The position numbers and the translations under genes were made by a program. Shown here piece after piece: positions 1-9,132 of a DNA stretch of 64,000 nt. How positions within the stretch are numbered: position 1 is the stretch's first letter; each line of letters starts with the position of its first letter. Location: positions 1,635,501 through 1,699,500 of the forward strand of contig NZ_CP019781.1 in assembly GCF_002022505.1 (NCBI RefSeq). Direction: 5' to 3'. This DNA comes from Bartonella sp. WD16.2 (GTDB taxonomy: Bacteria; Pseudomonadota; Alphaproteobacteria; Rhizobiales; Rhizobiaceae). Below the pieces are notes generated by a model. The model did not search any database. It saw nothing but the letters and a program-made list of their open reading frames with translations, and had not been told where the DNA came from.

Positions 1-38
1 GTGATTTCTTTAACTTGACCTGTTTTTTGTGTACCCAT
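1..38 (-). CDS. 5' end of a coding region cut by the window edge
   Basis: An ATG at 38 on the minus strand opens a frame of twelve codons (MGTQKTGQVKEI) that runs off the window. It begins two bases after the stop codon of the methyltransferase gene at 41-985, which is the spacing of translationally coupled genes. Twelve residues are too few to identify a family. Rhizobial genomes often have a TrmH/SpoU-type RNA methyltransferase near such genes, but that is only a guess here. Confidence 0.4.
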   Translation of the reverse strand, partial: MGTQKTGQVKEI

Positions 39-40
39 AT

Positions 41-985
41 TCAAGCAATCCAACGGCTAAAAAGAGAAGTAGAAAGAGCACGTCCAGCAATTTCTTCACG
101 CAAAATTAACTCTCCTGATTCAATTGTACCACCAAAATTTATGAATTCATCACGCATTAAAGTATGAAGTGCATAAAAAGAAGCACGAATAGTATAGGCT
201 GTCAGTACGATAGATAATGGTCTGTCAGATAAAAGATTGCGACAGTTTTTAATCATTTCTGGTAAATGATCAAATAATTGCCAAACTTCACCATGAGGCC
301 CACGTCCATAAGCAGGGGGATCAAGAAGAATTATGTCGTAAGTTTTTTGACGACGTAATTCGCGTTCAACAAATTTTACAGCATCGTCGCAGATCCAACG
401 AATGGAGCGATTTGATAATCCTGCTTTTTCCTGATTAGCTTTTGCCCAAGTGATAGCTTTTTTAGAAGCATCAACATGGGTGACAATTGCACCTGCACGT
501 GCACCAATCAAAGAAGCAACACCCGTATAGCCAAAAAGATTGAGTAATTTAATAGGGCGTTTGGCTTTAATAATTTGTTCTTCCATCAAACGCCAATGAA
601 CATCTTGTTCAGGAAAAACACCTACATGACGAAAAGAAGTAAAACGCCCCCAAAAAGGCAAACCATTCCAAAAAAGTGGCCATGTTTCATCAAGCTGTTT
701 TTTTGGAAAATGCCAGCGACCAATACCCTCTTCACCTTGATTGCCTTTAAAAATAGCATCAACATTAGTCCAATTTTCTTTCGGTAAAGCGGGTTTCCAT
801 AGTGCTTGACCTTCTGGTCGGATAATGCGGTAAGAGCCGTAACGTTCTAATTTCCGTCCATTACCAGAGTCAATCAAGGCATAGTCTGCACTGGCACTTG
901 TTTCTAAAATAAGAGGTATTTTTTCTTGCGGATACACACCATTGAAATGTGGTTGAAAGCATTTTGCAGACATATTTGGTGTCAT
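41..985 (-). CDS. class I SAM-dependent RNA methyltransferase (RlmI/RlmK-like)
   Basis: A 314-residue protein with a Rossmann-type SAM-binding domain in its second half. Motif I is LNLFGYTG at residues 148-155, the acidic residue after beta strand 2 lies in THVDAS near 169-174, and the catalytic-type LDPPAYGRG is at 221-229. This arrangement matches the catalytic half of the RlmI/RlmL 23S rRNA cytosine/guanine methyltransferases, but the N-terminal PUA domain of RlmI is not seen. It probably methylates rRNA in the cytoplasm; the exact base is not predictable. A second ATG at codon 5 is an alternative start. It lies upstream of, and two bases from, the next gene on the same strand. Confidence 0.8.
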   Translation of the reverse strand: MTPNMSAKCFQPHFNGVYPQEKIPLILETSASADYALIDSGNGRKLERYGSYRIIRPEGQALWKPALPKENWTNVDAIFKGNQGEEGIGRWHFPKKQLDETWPLFWNGLPFWGRFTSFRHVGVFPEQDVHWRLMEEQIIKAKRPIKLLNLFGYTGVASLIGARAGAIVTHVDASKKAITWAKANQEKAGLSNRSIRWICDDAVKFVERELRRQKTYDIILLDPPAYGRGPHGEVWQLFDHLPEMIKNCRNLLSDRPLSIVLTAYTIRASFYALHTLMRDEFINFGGTIESGELILREEIAGRALSTSLFSRWIA

Positions 986-1125
986 AGTACTTTCTTTGCA
1001 AGAAGATTTATTATGAAAAACTATAGAATTTCTAGAACAATGTGAAAATTTAAAGTTAATGAAACATTATAAAAAACAAGCATACCTTTGAGATTCATTG
1101 TCAAACATAATAAGGGTAAAATTCA

Positions 1126-1449
1126 TTAAGGTGTCGTTATATTAAGGTTTTTAGCGATCGATGTTTTTAATTTCTCAAACTCTGCTTTACTTTTTTTAAG
1201 AGCTTTACGGTATTGACGTTGTATAAACCAATGCACTGCGCTACTCAACAAAATGCCAAGAGCAAGAAAAATAAAAAGCCAAACAAAAAAGGGAGCTTGA
1301 TAAGTAAAACTTTCAGAATTAGTTCGAAAAGGATCAAGCGTTAAAGTAACAATTTGACGATTAGCTACAGTAAAAGCAATCAAAAAAATTGTAAGAGGCA
1401 CTAAAATAATTGCCAAAAGAATACGTTTAGTTGTCATTAATTTATTCAT
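1126..1449 (-). CDS. LapA-domain inner membrane protein (DUF1049)
   Basis: A 107-residue protein with two hydrophobic segments, roughly residues 10-28 and 52-72, followed by a basic helix rich in Lys and Gln at the C terminus. This is the layout of the LapA/DUF1049 family, linked in enterobacteria to coordination of lipopolysaccharide assembly in the inner membrane. The start codon overlaps the stop of ihfB by four bases (ATGA), so the two are probably co-translated. The ihfB-lapA pairing is common in proteobacteria. In many Rhizobiales trpF follows; here no trpF is present and only 140 unremarkable bases separate this gene from the methyltransferase. Confidence 0.8.
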   Translation of the reverse strand: MNKLMTTKRILLAIILVPLTIFLIAFTVANRQIVTLTLDPFRTNSESFTYQAPFFVWLFIFLALGILLSSAVHWFIQRQYRKALKKSKAEFEKLKTSIAKNLNITTP

Positions 1450-1724
1450 TTATTCAGTCGATCCCGTAAATCTTTACCTGTCTTGAAAAAAGGAACCCAT
1501 TTTTTTTCAACTACAACGGTTTCACCTGTTCGTGGATTACGACCATTACGTGCTGGACGACTTTTGACGGCAAAAGCTCCAAAACCACGAAGTTCAATAC
1601 GGTCACCATTAATGAGTGCTGTTGAGATTTCTTCAAAAACAGCATTTACAATATTTTCTACATCACGCTGAAGAAGATGTGGGTTATAACGAGCAATAAT
1701 TTGTATGAGCTCTGATTTGATCAA
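1446..1724 (-). CDS. ihfB: integration host factor subunit beta
   Basis: IHF beta is a DNA-bending nucleoid protein that works as a heterodimer with IhfA in replication, recombination and transcription. The protein shows the HU/IHF fold with the DNA-intercalating arm NPRTGE and the conserved GFGAF and FKTGKDLR segments. The longest open frame begins at 1766, but the better start is the TTG at 1724: it has AGAGAG six bases upstream and gives 92 residues beginning [10 protein letters not shown], the usual family length. The longer version would add 14 unrelated residues. Its stop overlaps the start of the lapA-like gene. The divergent lptC gene starts about 195 bases away, so the gap holds promoters for both directions. 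Confidence 0.92.
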   Translation of the reverse strand: MIKSELIQIIARYNPHLLQRDVENIVNAVFEEISTALINGDRIELRGFGAFAVKSRPARNGRNPRTGETVVVEKKWVPFFKTGKDLRDRLNK

Positions 1725-1918
1725 AATAGCCTCTCTATTTACACAAAAAAGATTATATTTTACCAATTATGCATTCCATATGCGCACGTTACACATAGTA
1801 GATTAATAAAAACAGAATAAAACTAAGAGCAGTCAGATTGCAAGAAGCAAAATTTAAAAATACATCTTAAGAGATACTACAGATTGAAAAAAGTAGAGTA
1901 TTTGAGAGAAAAACAAAT

Positions 1919-2563
1919 ATGACTATATACAATTACCATGAAGCTTTTTCAATAAAATCATCTTCTGATGATATTTTTAAAAAAGCGTACCATCATTCGT
2001 ATCGAATCCATTTGTTAAAAATCTTTTTACCTCTCGTTGCATTGATTATAGCGTTGATTTTTTCTTTGTTTATATTTTTTTCCCTTTCTGCTTCCTCTGG
2101 TAATGTAGTTTTAAAGAGTGAAGATGATGAGATAGTAAAATTGATGATGGTCAATCCAAGATTAGAAAGCTATACGAGTTCTCATAAGCTTTATTGGCTT
2201 GAAGCACAAAAAGCTTTTCAAGATTCTACGCATTCTGATGTTGTTGGATTACAAGGTATTACAGCTGAGATACCTTCAGGCAAATTGGGGTTGGTTTTTC
2301 TCAAGGCACAAAGTGGGACTTATGATCATATTAATGATCATTTGCAATTAGATAAGCCATTTACAATCAAAACACAGAACAATATAGTCGCACAGTTTAT
2401 AGCTGCCGATATCAATTTATCTGAAGGCCAATTGAAGACCAATCAATGTGTACATATTAAACGTGCAGGCTTATCTCTTAAAGCAAATGCTTTGCAAGTT
2501 CGTGAAAAAGGACAAAAGATATATTTTCAAGGTGATGTGCATTTGGTGATCGATAAACAATAA
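1919..2563 (+). CDS. lptC: LPS export ABC transporter periplasmic protein LptC
   Basis: A 214-residue bitopic protein with a short cytoplasmic N terminus, one strong transmembrane segment at about residues 33-58, and a periplasmic domain of beta strands typical of LptC. LptC anchors the periplasmic bridge that moves lipopolysaccharide from the LptBFG ABC transporter to LptA. Identification rests on topology, size and the lptC-lptA-lptB order; sequence conservation in this family is low. It starts the Lpt gene cluster, with 83 bases to lptA. Confidence 0.85.
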   Translation: MTIYNYHEAFSIKSSSDDIFKKAYHHSYRIHLLKIFLPLVALIIALIFSLFIFFSLSASSGNVVLKSEDDEIVKLMMVNPRLESYTSSHKLYWLEAQKAFQDSTHSDVVGLQGITAEIPSGKLGLVFLKAQSGTYDHINDHLQLDKPFTIKTQNNIVAQFIAADINLSEGQLKTNQCVHIKRAGLSLKANALQVREKGQKIYFQGDVHLVIDKQ

Positions 2564-2646
2564 ATTAAGACCAACACGAATCTTTAAATGATGTTTATGG
2601 AAGATAAATCTGCGCATAAATAAATGGAAAAATTGAGGATAATTAA

Positions 2647-3249
2647 GTGCAGCCAAGAACATCATATAAAAAGCAAAAGAATTTATGTTTGGCTTTAATC
2701 GTAGGAATATTGTTAGAACTGATAGTGGTTTTTGGGTATGCTGAAGAGGCTCATTTCGGGATTAATTTATCAAATAGTAAAGAACCCATAGAATTGCATG
2801 CAGATTCCTTAGAAATACGCGATAAAGAAGGGGTTGCTGTTTTTAGTGGCAATGTTTCAATTGTTCAGGGTGAGCGATTTATGCAAACATCACAATTAAT
2901 TGTTTATTATGATAAAGCACATAAAGCAATTGGTGAAAATAAAAAAAGCATAGAGTCAACATTGCCTATTGGTTTTGATGTAACAGGTATTAAGAAAATG
3001 GAAGCATTAGGAAGGGTTTATATTAAGATAGCCACGCAGATTGCTACCGGTGATAAAGGTATTTTTGATAGACAATCAAATAGGATGATCTTGATAGGTA
3101 ATAAAGTTGTCTTGAGAGATAATAATAATGTTGCGACAGGGTGCAAGTTGACAGTACATATGGAAAGTGGAAAAGCTTTTCTCGAAGGTTGTCAGGCATT
3201 TGAGAAAAAGAATCGTGCTTCAATCATTTTAAAATCAAGTCAAAAATAG
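2647..3249 (+). CDS. lptA: LPS transport periplasmic protein LptA (OstA family)
   Basis: A 200-residue exported protein. Residues about 12-32 form a hydrophobic signal segment ending near GYAEEA, followed by an OstA/LptA beta-jellyroll domain, seen in PIELHADSLEIRDKEG and the later FSGNVSIVQG and GDKGIFDR repeats. LptA polymerises into the periplasmic bridge carrying LPS to the outer membrane. The start is GTG at 2647, supported by GAGGA about seven bases upstream. It lies between lptC and lptB, as in other Rhizobiales. Confidence 0.88.
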   Translation: MQPRTSYKKQKNLCLALIVGILLELIVVFGYAEEAHFGINLSNSKEPIELHADSLEIRDKEGVAVFSGNVSIVQGERFMQTSQLIVYYDKAHKAIGENKKSIESTLPIGFDVTGIKKMEALGRVYIKIATQIATGDKGIFDRQSNRMILIGNKVVLRDNNNVATGCKLTVHMESGKAFLEGCQAFEKKNRASIILKSSQK

Positions 3250-3262
3250 CTATTAAGATTTT

Positions 3263-4057
3263 ATGTTTAAAATCAAAAAAACAAAACAAACAACTAAATA
3301 TGATCTTGCAAGTGAAGCTTTAAAACAATCTTTAAAAGGAACTTTAGTTGCGCGTCATTTAGTTAAAGTTTATCGAGGAAGGCAGGTTGTTAAGGATGTT
3401 TCTTTTAATGTCTGCACCGGTGAGGCTGTAGGTATTTTAGGCCCTAATGGTGCTGGTAAAACTACTTGTTTTTATATGGTTACAGGTTTAATTGAAGCCG
3501 ATGGAGGGACAATTGAAATTAATGGGTTTAATGTCACCCATATGCCAATGTATCAACGTGCGCGTTTAGGTATTGGATATTTACCTCAAGAAACATCTAT
3601 TTTTCGTGGTCTTTCAGTAGAAAATAACATTAAAGCTGTTTTGGAAGTGATCGAAAAAGATCGCTTTAAGCGTCGTGAAGAACTGGATGCACTTTTATGT
3701 GAATTCAAGATTGATCATTTACGCAAAACGCCAGCTATTTCTTTATCTGGGGGTGAACGACGGCGACTTGAAATCGCACGTGCTTTAGCTTCACGCCCCA
3801 ATTTTATGTTGCTTGATGAGCCATTTGCGGGAATTGATCCTATTGCTATTTGTGATATCCAACGGCTCGTTCATCACTTAACTCAACGTGGTATCGGTGT
3901 GTTGATAACCGATCATAATGTACGTGAGACATTAAATCTTGTTAATCGCGCCTATATTATTCATGAAGGACAAGTGTTGATTGATGGTTGTCCGAACGAT
4001 ATTATCAATAACACTGATGTCCGCAGAATTTATTTGGGCGATCAGTTTTCTCTTTGA
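3263..4057 (+). CDS. lptB: LPS export ABC transporter ATP-binding protein LptB
   Basis: The ATPase that drives LPS extraction from the inner membrane with LptF and LptG. Motifs: Walker A GPNGAGKT at residues 60-67, Q-loop Gln109, signature LSGGE at 161-165, Walker B FMLLDEP at 181-187 and the switch His218 in ITDHN. The 264-residue length includes an N-terminal extension of about 25 residues before the ABC core, as usual in alphaproteobacteria. It ends the lptC-A-B cluster. In Rhizobiales it is normally followed by rpoN, hpf and ptsN; here the first two survive only as remnants. Confidence 0.96.
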   Translation: MFKIKKTKQTTKYDLASEALKQSLKGTLVARHLVKVYRGRQVVKDVSFNVCTGEAVGILGPNGAGKTTCFYMVTGLIEADGGTIEINGFNVTHMPMYQRARLGIGYLPQETSIFRGLSVENNIKAVLEVIEKDRFKRREELDALLCEFKIDHLRKTPAISLSGGERRRLEIARALASRPNFMLLDEPFAGIDPIAICDIQRLVHHLTQRGIGVLITDHNVRETLNLVNRAYIIHEGQVLIDGCPNDIINNTDVRRIYLGDQFSL

Positions 4058-4218
4058 TTATTTTAATATGTTATAAAAGATCAAATTAAATTTAAAAGGT
4101 CATAATTATGAAGGATAATGTGCTGTTTTCAATCAATTGCGTCTTATGATATTGATAAAGCTTTTTTACTAGGCGGTCATTTTATGTATTTCATTACATA
4201 ACTTAAGAATCCTCTATT

Positions 4219-4475
4219 GATATGAGCTATGATGATGCTGTTTTAACAAAATAAAAAGGCCTTGTGATTTGAGTTATTTTTAGGCTCAGAAAGAAACAAT
4301 TAAATTTGTTTTCTCTTATTTGTTCACTCTATAAGAATCGCTTTGTACTGATAATATTCGTTGTTTTAGTGTACAAATTTCTGTTTGTATGAATTTTTAT
4401 AATTACAATTAATTGAATTTCTTCTATTGATATTGTTAGACGAACACTTTAAAAAATGAGATGTTTTTGATTGTA
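4219..4475 (+). pseudogene. rpoN: remnant of rpoN (sigma-54), C-terminal part
   Basis: The gap between lptB and ptsN is where Rhizobiales carry rpoN. Frame by frame, it still shows traces of the sigma-54 C terminus. From 4219, DMSYDDAV resembles the helix-turn-helix segment DMHESTV; at 4266-4283, DLSYF before a stop resembles the conserved FELKYFF; at 4420-4461, SSIDIVRRTL-stop-KMR resembles the RpoN box region GIDIARRTVAKYR. The last two traces are about 155-165 bases apart, close to the spacing in intact RpoN. Several stops and frame changes separate them, so no product is possible. Only the C-terminal third is visible. The identification combines weak similarity with strong positional expectation. 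Confidence 0.55.
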
Positions 4476-4530
4476 TATTAAGAAAGATATTGGTAAATTG
4501 ATCTTATATTGATGATATAATCGGGTTGTC

Positions 4531-5065
4531 ATGAATCTGCGCATTTCTAGAAAAGATAGAGATAGCAGTAAGATTTTTTACGATCAATTTAAACAATGTA
4601 TCAGTAATTTTATTTCCAAATATTTTAATGGTGATGTTACGGATTATAAGTACAATTATCAAATCAAATTTGTACTATTCTGCTTATTATATTGCGCATT
4701 TAAAAATAAGTGCACTTTTTACAAGCGTCAAGCCAATTACAAAGTGCACAAATAATTTTTAATAGAATGGTTAAATATATTTCATATGTTTTTATTGTTA
4801 AAATTAGTTGTTTTAAGCCATACACTAAGACTTCAAGTGAAAGTGCCATTTTAGTTCAATGTGCGTGTTAATGTTATGGAGTCTATTGTTAAAAAGAGAA
4901 CAATTTTTCAAAGATTATAAATCGATTATGACGACTGAGAGGTTAATAAATATGACGGTAACTATTACTAGCTAAAGCAGGAATCAAATTTGATTGAAAC
5001 GATTTTTGTTTTCTCAATGTTGTTGAAAACAAACTAATGGTGATATTAGAGAGATTAATTCATGG
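4531..5065 (+). pseudogene. hpf: remnant of hpf/raiA (ribosome hibernation factor)
   Basis: An open frame from 4531 begins MNLRISRKDRDSSKIF and includes ISNFISKYFNGDVT, matching the start of long HPF proteins (about M-L-R-I-S-G-K-H-M-D-I and KYFDGG). Similarity then shifts frame near 4670 (SAYYIAHLK for a SADCMVHLD-type segment). Further on, 4922-4960 reads SIMTTERLINMTV, like IAEKTTRIKTMTV, and about 5030-5064 reads KQTNGDIREINSW, like RRSDGNIGWIDP near the HPF C terminus. At least three stops lie between. The gene normally sits between rpoN and ptsN in Rhizobiales, which is exactly this position. Its product would have dimerised and silenced ribosomes in stationary phase. Decay is clear and spans the whole gene length. 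Confidence 0.68.
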
Positions 5066-5196
5066 TTATTATGAGTTAAAAATAGCGTAAATAAAGCAAT
5101 GTAAAATGTTGACAGAAATCAGCAACAATTCTTAAAAATTAATACTATTTTTGAGTTTTTAAATAAGTATTCGGATGTATAAAAAGGAAATTAAAT

Positions 5197-5661
5197 ATGA
5201 ATTTAAGTGAGTTAATTGCACCAGAAGCAATTATTCCGGTGCTTAAAGCAAATTCAAAAAAACAAGTCCTGAAAATTTTAGCTGAGAAAGCTAATGAATT
5301 AACAGGTCTTAATGAGCATATAATTTTTGATATTATTTTGCAGCGTGAAAAATTGGGATCAACCGGTGTAGGAAATGGTATTGCAATTCCTCACGGGAAA
5401 TTTCCTAATATTGATCGAAATATCTGTATCTTTGCTCGTCTTGAGCATCCAGTTGATTTTGAAACTTTTGATGATGAACCTGTTGATCTTGTTTTTCTAC
5501 TTTTAGCACCTGAGCATACTGGTACAGATAATTTGAAGGCTTTGTCACAAATTATGCGCATTTTGCATTATTCTGATGTTATTGACAAATTACGCAATAC
5601 ACATGATGTCCACGCGCTTGATGCTTTATTGATTCAACATTTAACATTAGATGCAGCCTAA
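5197..5661 (+). CDS. ptsN: PTS IIA-like nitrogen regulatory protein PtsN
   Basis: A 154-residue EIIA-Ntr protein, the terminal phosphate acceptor of the nitrogen-type phosphotransferase system (PtsP-NPr-PtsN), which regulates potassium transport, stress and virulence functions rather than sugar uptake. The phosphorylatable histidine is His66 in GNGIAIPHGKFP. A clear ribosome site, AAGGAA, precedes the ATG. In Rhizobiales ptsN follows rpoN and hpf; here both neighbours are decayed while ptsN is intact, so its retained role cannot depend on sigma-54 encoded at this locus. Confidence 0.93.
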   Translation: MNLSELIAPEAIIPVLKANSKKQVLKILAEKANELTGLNEHIIFDIILQREKLGSTGVGNGIAIPHGKFPNIDRNICIFARLEHPVDFETFDDEPVDLVFLLLAPEHTGTDNLKALSQIMRILHYSDVIDKLRNTHDVHALDALLIQHLTLDAA

Positions 5662-6530
5662 GAGGTAATGTCGGTGCATATGTATTACGGTAGAGGCAGC
5701 TAAAGGCTGAATGTGATATAATCTATGTTAAAAATTGGTCCAAAAAAGAAAAGATTAATACTCTATTAGCCTTTTTTATGGAGTATTTCAAAGTTAAGGA
5801 TATAGTATTTGATAGTTTTACGATATTGATTTTGAACGGACAAAAAAGAAGAGGCATAAATAGCATCACACAAAGCTAAAAGTCGGCTTTAATTGGTAAG
5901 AAATATAGAGTCTATTAACTGTTTGATTTTTAGATACACTAATAAATATATGAATATAAAGTTATTCGTATTTGTGTGGAGGTAGGGAATTGGTTAATAT
6001 AGAGACAAAACTGCTCTTATATTTTTGAGCATGTAAATCCAATTTTTGATATCAATTAATGCTAACAATAAGATTTTAAAGTTCAAAATTTTCCACGAAA
6101 AATATATTTTTTTAAAGTTATATAGTAATTCATTTATATACAGTATAATTCCACAGTTTGTTGCTTAAAAGTTTAACAGTATGTTCACTTTTTGTTCTTA
6201 TTTTGCAATCGAATTACAAAATTAAGGTGAGGTATTTTTTATATTTTTGTTTTAAACGACAGAAATTACTTATTTACGAAAATACAAATTTTTTATGCAA
6301 AAACGAATTTGATGAAATGAAATCAGAGTGTTGTTTTTTTGTCTGATTATTGAAAAAACATTTATATTCTATAAAAACCAAAAAGTTACACTAAAATGAA
6401 AGGTTTGTTTAATTGGAAGTCTTATTTTTATTGTTAAATAATTAACAACAATAATGCTAAATTATTTAGCCGGCTTTTGTTAGGCTTCATTAATGAAAAA
6501 ATTGTTAAAGAGAATAAAGAAGTGAGCTAA
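5662..6530. other. gap of about 870 bases, no recognisable gene
   Basis: No frame here shows family similarity or a good ribosome site. A 62-codon open frame at 6158-6346 has a composition dominated by Phe, Leu, Lys and Asn codons, as expected from random AT-rich DNA. The last 100 bases hold two dyad symmetries upstream of the IalB-family gene (listed separately). No ghost of a former gene could be read. Confidence 0.5.
6428..6470. promoter_or_regulatory. two adjacent dyads upstream of the IalB-family gene
   Basis: TTATTGTT at 6428-6435 is mirrored by AACAATAA at 6447-6454, with an inner TTGTTAA/TTAACAA pair. Right after it, GCTAAAT at 6456-6462 and ATTTAGC at 6464-6470 form a perfect seven-base dyad around one base. 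The pair lies 60-100 bases before the start codon. It could be an operator, promoter-proximal hairpins, or chance in AT-rich DNA. Confidence 0.3.
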
Positions 6531-7040
6531 ATGAAGATGTTAAAAAAGACTTTTATCACTACGTCTATGATGATTCTAGCTACTACTGGGATAACATGGG
6601 CACAAACGCCGAATCGTTTAGATCAATTTGAGGCTTGGGGAGCTTATTCTTATAAATCATCAGAAAATACAGTTTGTTATGTGTTGTCAGTACCTTTAAA
6701 TGCACTTCCAACAACTGTTAATCATGGTGATAATTTCTTTTTGGTAACTAAACGTTCTGATTCACCTGTTATATTTGAGCCGCAATTTATGGCTGGTTAT
6801 ACCCTTAAAGAAGGGTCAAAAGTTACTGTAACTGTTGGAGATGAGGATTTTGACTTTTTTACAAAGGATTCATCAGCTTGGTTAGCGTCATCGGAGATGG
6901 AAAAACAGCTTGTTTCTGCTATGCGTTCGGGTAAAGATATGGTGGTGAAAGCGATCTCAAAACGGGGAACACATACTACTTACACTTATTCCTTAAAAGG
7001 GGTGACGGCTGCGTTAAATATGGCACAAAAATGTCATTAG
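6531..7040 (+). CDS. invasion-associated locus B (IalB) family secreted protein
   Basis: A 169-residue protein with a signal peptide (basic MKMLKK, hydrophobic core to about residue 22, likely cleavage after WAQ) and a mature domain with the IalB-family pattern WGAYSY followed by cysteine at 49 and a second cysteine three residues from the end (AQKCH), probably forming a disulfide in the periplasm or on the cell surface. IalB of Bartonella promotes erythrocyte invasion; most Rhizobiales carry several paralogues of unknown role, so the family name does not prove an invasion function. The gene precedes rlmN, with a hairpin between them. Confidence 0.82.
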   Translation: MKMLKKTFITTSMMILATTGITWAQTPNRLDQFEAWGAYSYKSSENTVCYVLSVPLNALPTTVNHGDNFFLVTKRSDSPVIFEPQFMAGYTLKEGSKVTVTVGDEDFDFFTKDSSAWLASSEMEKQLVSAMRSGKDMVVKAISKRGTHTTYTYSLKGVTAALNMAQKCH

Positions 7041-7056
7041 AGCGCTTATAATTTTA

Positions 7057-7091
7057 AAAATAGCTATTAACTGGAAATCAGTGGCTATTTT
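7057..7091 (+). terminator. hairpin with T-rich tail between the IalB-family gene and rlmN
   Basis: AAAATAGC at 7057-7064 pairs with GCTATTTT at 7084-7091, with an inner ACTG/CAGT pairing around GAAAT. Thymine-rich sequence follows. It lies 16 bases after the IalB-family stop and runs up to the rlmN ATG, so it probably terminates the upstream transcript and may reduce read-through into rlmN. Confidence 0.45.
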
Positions 7092-7093
7092 AT

Positions 7094-8311
7094 ATGATTT
7101 TTCAACTAGATGGTGCATGTCAAGTGCTCAAAGTAAATGATACTGTGATAAAGGAGAAATCTAAACTATCCTTAATTGGCTTATCGCATGATGAAATGGT
7201 GCAAGCTTTAGAGGCGATTGGTGTTCCAAAACATCAAATACGTATGCGCGTACGTCAACTTTGGCATTGGCTTTATGTACGTGGTGTTTCACATTTTGAT
7301 GAGATGTTAAATATTGGTAAGCCAATGCGCGAAATGCTTCGAGATCATTTTTCTATTGCGCGTCCAGAGATTGTTGAAGAACAAACATCAAACGATGGTA
7401 CATGTAAATGGCTTTTACGTTTCCCAGCACGTGGTGCTGGAAAACCTGTTGAAATTGAAACAGTTTATATTCCTGAAGAAGGACGCGGTACTTTATGTAT
7501 TTCATCTCAGGTAGGGTGTACATTAACCTGCTCTTTTTGTCATACAGGAACGCAGACACTTGTTCGTAATCTGACAGCTGAAGAAATTTTGGCACAGTTA
7601 TTGGTTGCACGTGATCGTTTAGGTGATTTTCCTGAGAAAAATACACCTGATAGTGCAGTCGTTTCAATCGAAGGGCGCAAAGTCACCAATATTGTTATGA
7701 TGGGTATGGGGGAACCGCTTTTTAATTTTGAAGCGGTTAAAAAAGCTTTATTGATTGCGTCTGATGGTGATGGACTTTCTTTATCAAAACGTCGGATCAC
7801 TCTTTCAACAAGTGGAGTGGTTCCTGAAATTATACGAGCCGGAAAAGAAATTGGAGTTATGTTAGCAATCTCACTCCATGCTGTACGTGATACATTACGA
7901 GATATATTGGTACCAATAAATAAAAAATATCCACTTTCTCTTTTAATGGATGCTTGTCGTAATTATCCTGGTCTTTCTAATGCAAAACGAATTACATTTG
8001 AGTATGTTATGCTGAAAGACGTGAATGATAGTTTGGATGATGCTAAACAATTAGTACAGTTGCTTAAAGGTATTCCTGCTAAGATCAATTTAATCCCTTT
8101 CAATTCATGGCCGGGAAGTCATTATCAATGTTCTGATTGGGAACAAATTGAACGCTTTGCTGATGTTGTTAATCAAGCAGGTTATGCTTCACCCATTCGG
8201 ATGCCACGTGGTCGTGATATTTTAGCTGCCTGTGGACAGCTAAAATCAACTTCAAAACGCTTACGTAAATTTGAGCGATTACACTGTGAAAATACAACTG
8301 GAGATGAATAA
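7094..8311 (+). CDS. rlmN: dual-specificity RNA methyltransferase RlmN
   Basis: A radical SAM enzyme that methylates C2 of A2503 in 23S rRNA and A37 in some tRNAs. The iron-sulfur motif CxxxCxxC is C142, C146, C149 in [10 protein letters not shown]. The C-terminal cysteine that carries the methyl intermediate is C380 in DILAACGQL. The 405-residue length and the [10 protein letters not shown] start of the conserved region agree with rhizobial RlmN. The first ATG at 7094 sits right behind a hairpin and has no strong ribosome site, so the exact start is uncertain. It converges with the LysE-family gene, only two bases apart. Confidence 0.95.
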   Translation: MIFQLDGACQVLKVNDTVIKEKSKLSLIGLSHDEMVQALEAIGVPKHQIRMRVRQLWHWLYVRGVSHFDEMLNIGKPMREMLRDHFSIARPEIVEEQTSNDGTCKWLLRFPARGAGKPVEIETVYIPEEGRGTLCISSQVGCTLTCSFCHTGTQTLVRNLTAEEILAQLLVARDRLGDFPEKNTPDSAVVSIEGRKVTNIVMMGMGEPLFNFEAVKKALLIASDGDGLSLSKRRITLSTSGVVPEIIRAGKEIGVMLAISLHAVRDTLRDILVPINKKYPLSLLMDACRNYPGLSNAKRITFEYVMLKDVNDSLDDAKQLVQLLKGIPAKINLIPFNSWPGSHYQCSDWEQIERFADVVNQAGYASPIRMPRGRDILAACGQLKSTSKRLRKFERLHCENTTGDE

Positions 8312-8313
8312 AC

Positions 8314-8952
8314 TTAATTGGTAATAAGTAAGCGTAAAGCAAAAATAATGAAAATAATTGCAATAAGCCAATTGAGCAGGCGAATATAAAAAGGGTTTTC
8401 CTTTAGACTCATGGAAAGTTTGTTGGCCATAAGAACCAATAAAATTGTAATAGGTAAAGATATAGGAATATAAGAAAGTCCCAAAATAAACAATTTTTGT
8501 TTGACCATAGGATCATTAGCATCGATAAATTGAGGTAAGAAAGTTATATTAAAAAGAATAACTTTGGGATTTAAAAGATTAATTCCAACTCCCGCAAGAT
8601 AATTACGTTTGAGACTTTGATGTTTTGGTGGGGATGTTTGTTGTAGAGAAAATGTCGAGTTTTTTCGCAATGTTTGAAAAGCAAGCCATAGAAGAAAAAA
8701 AGCACCAACAATTTTCAGAAGCAAAAAAGCACTTGGTGAAGTAACAATAAATGCTGATAAACCAATAACTACGGCAGTAATTTGAATAGCAAAACCTGTT
8801 GCACTACCAAAGGCACACATAATCCCAGCTTTTTTATTTTGTGCAATAGTCCGTCCTACTGACAGCATTATATCAGGTCCTGGAATAAGCGCTAAAATCA
8901 AAGATATTAGAGCAAATTGTATAAAAATGGACCATTCAGGTAAAAATGACAT
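8314..8952 (-). CDS. LysE/RhtB family amino acid exporter
   Basis: A 212-residue integral membrane protein with about six hydrophobic segments and the family signature in the first helix pair: LILALIPGPDIMLSVGRTIAQN, followed by GIMCAFGSATGF. LysE/RhtB proteins export amino acids or homoserine lactones; the substrate cannot be read from the sequence. A good ribosome site (AAGGAAG) precedes the ATG. In several Rhizobiales a LysE-family gene lies beside argG, as here beside the argG pseudogene. Confidence 0.85.
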   Translation of the reverse strand: MSFLPEWSIFIQFALISLILALIPGPDIMLSVGRTIAQNKKAGIMCAFGSATGFAIQITAVVIGLSAFIVTSPSAFLLLKIVGAFFLLWLAFQTLRKNSTFSLQQTSPPKHQSLKRNYLAGVGINLLNPKVILFNITFLPQFIDANDPMVKQKLFILGLSYIPISLPITILLVLMANKLSMSLKENPFYIRLLNWLIAIIFIIFALRLLITN

Positions 8953-9132
8953 GTAAACTTCCTTTATATAAAGAGATTACTACATTTACGCTTCTCGTAT
9001 ACGCATTTCTCTTTACGCTTTTTTGTTCTTTTTTGCATCTTTTAATATTACTTAAAAGGAATTTATTTTCACTACTTGTATGAGGTTGGTTTCTGGGGAA
9101 GGAAAAGAAGGTGAATAATGTAGAGCTTTAAA

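Noticed and set aside
6158-6346. 62-codon frame in the ptsN to IalB gap
   Set aside because: Composition typical of random AT-rich DNA, no ribosome site, no family.
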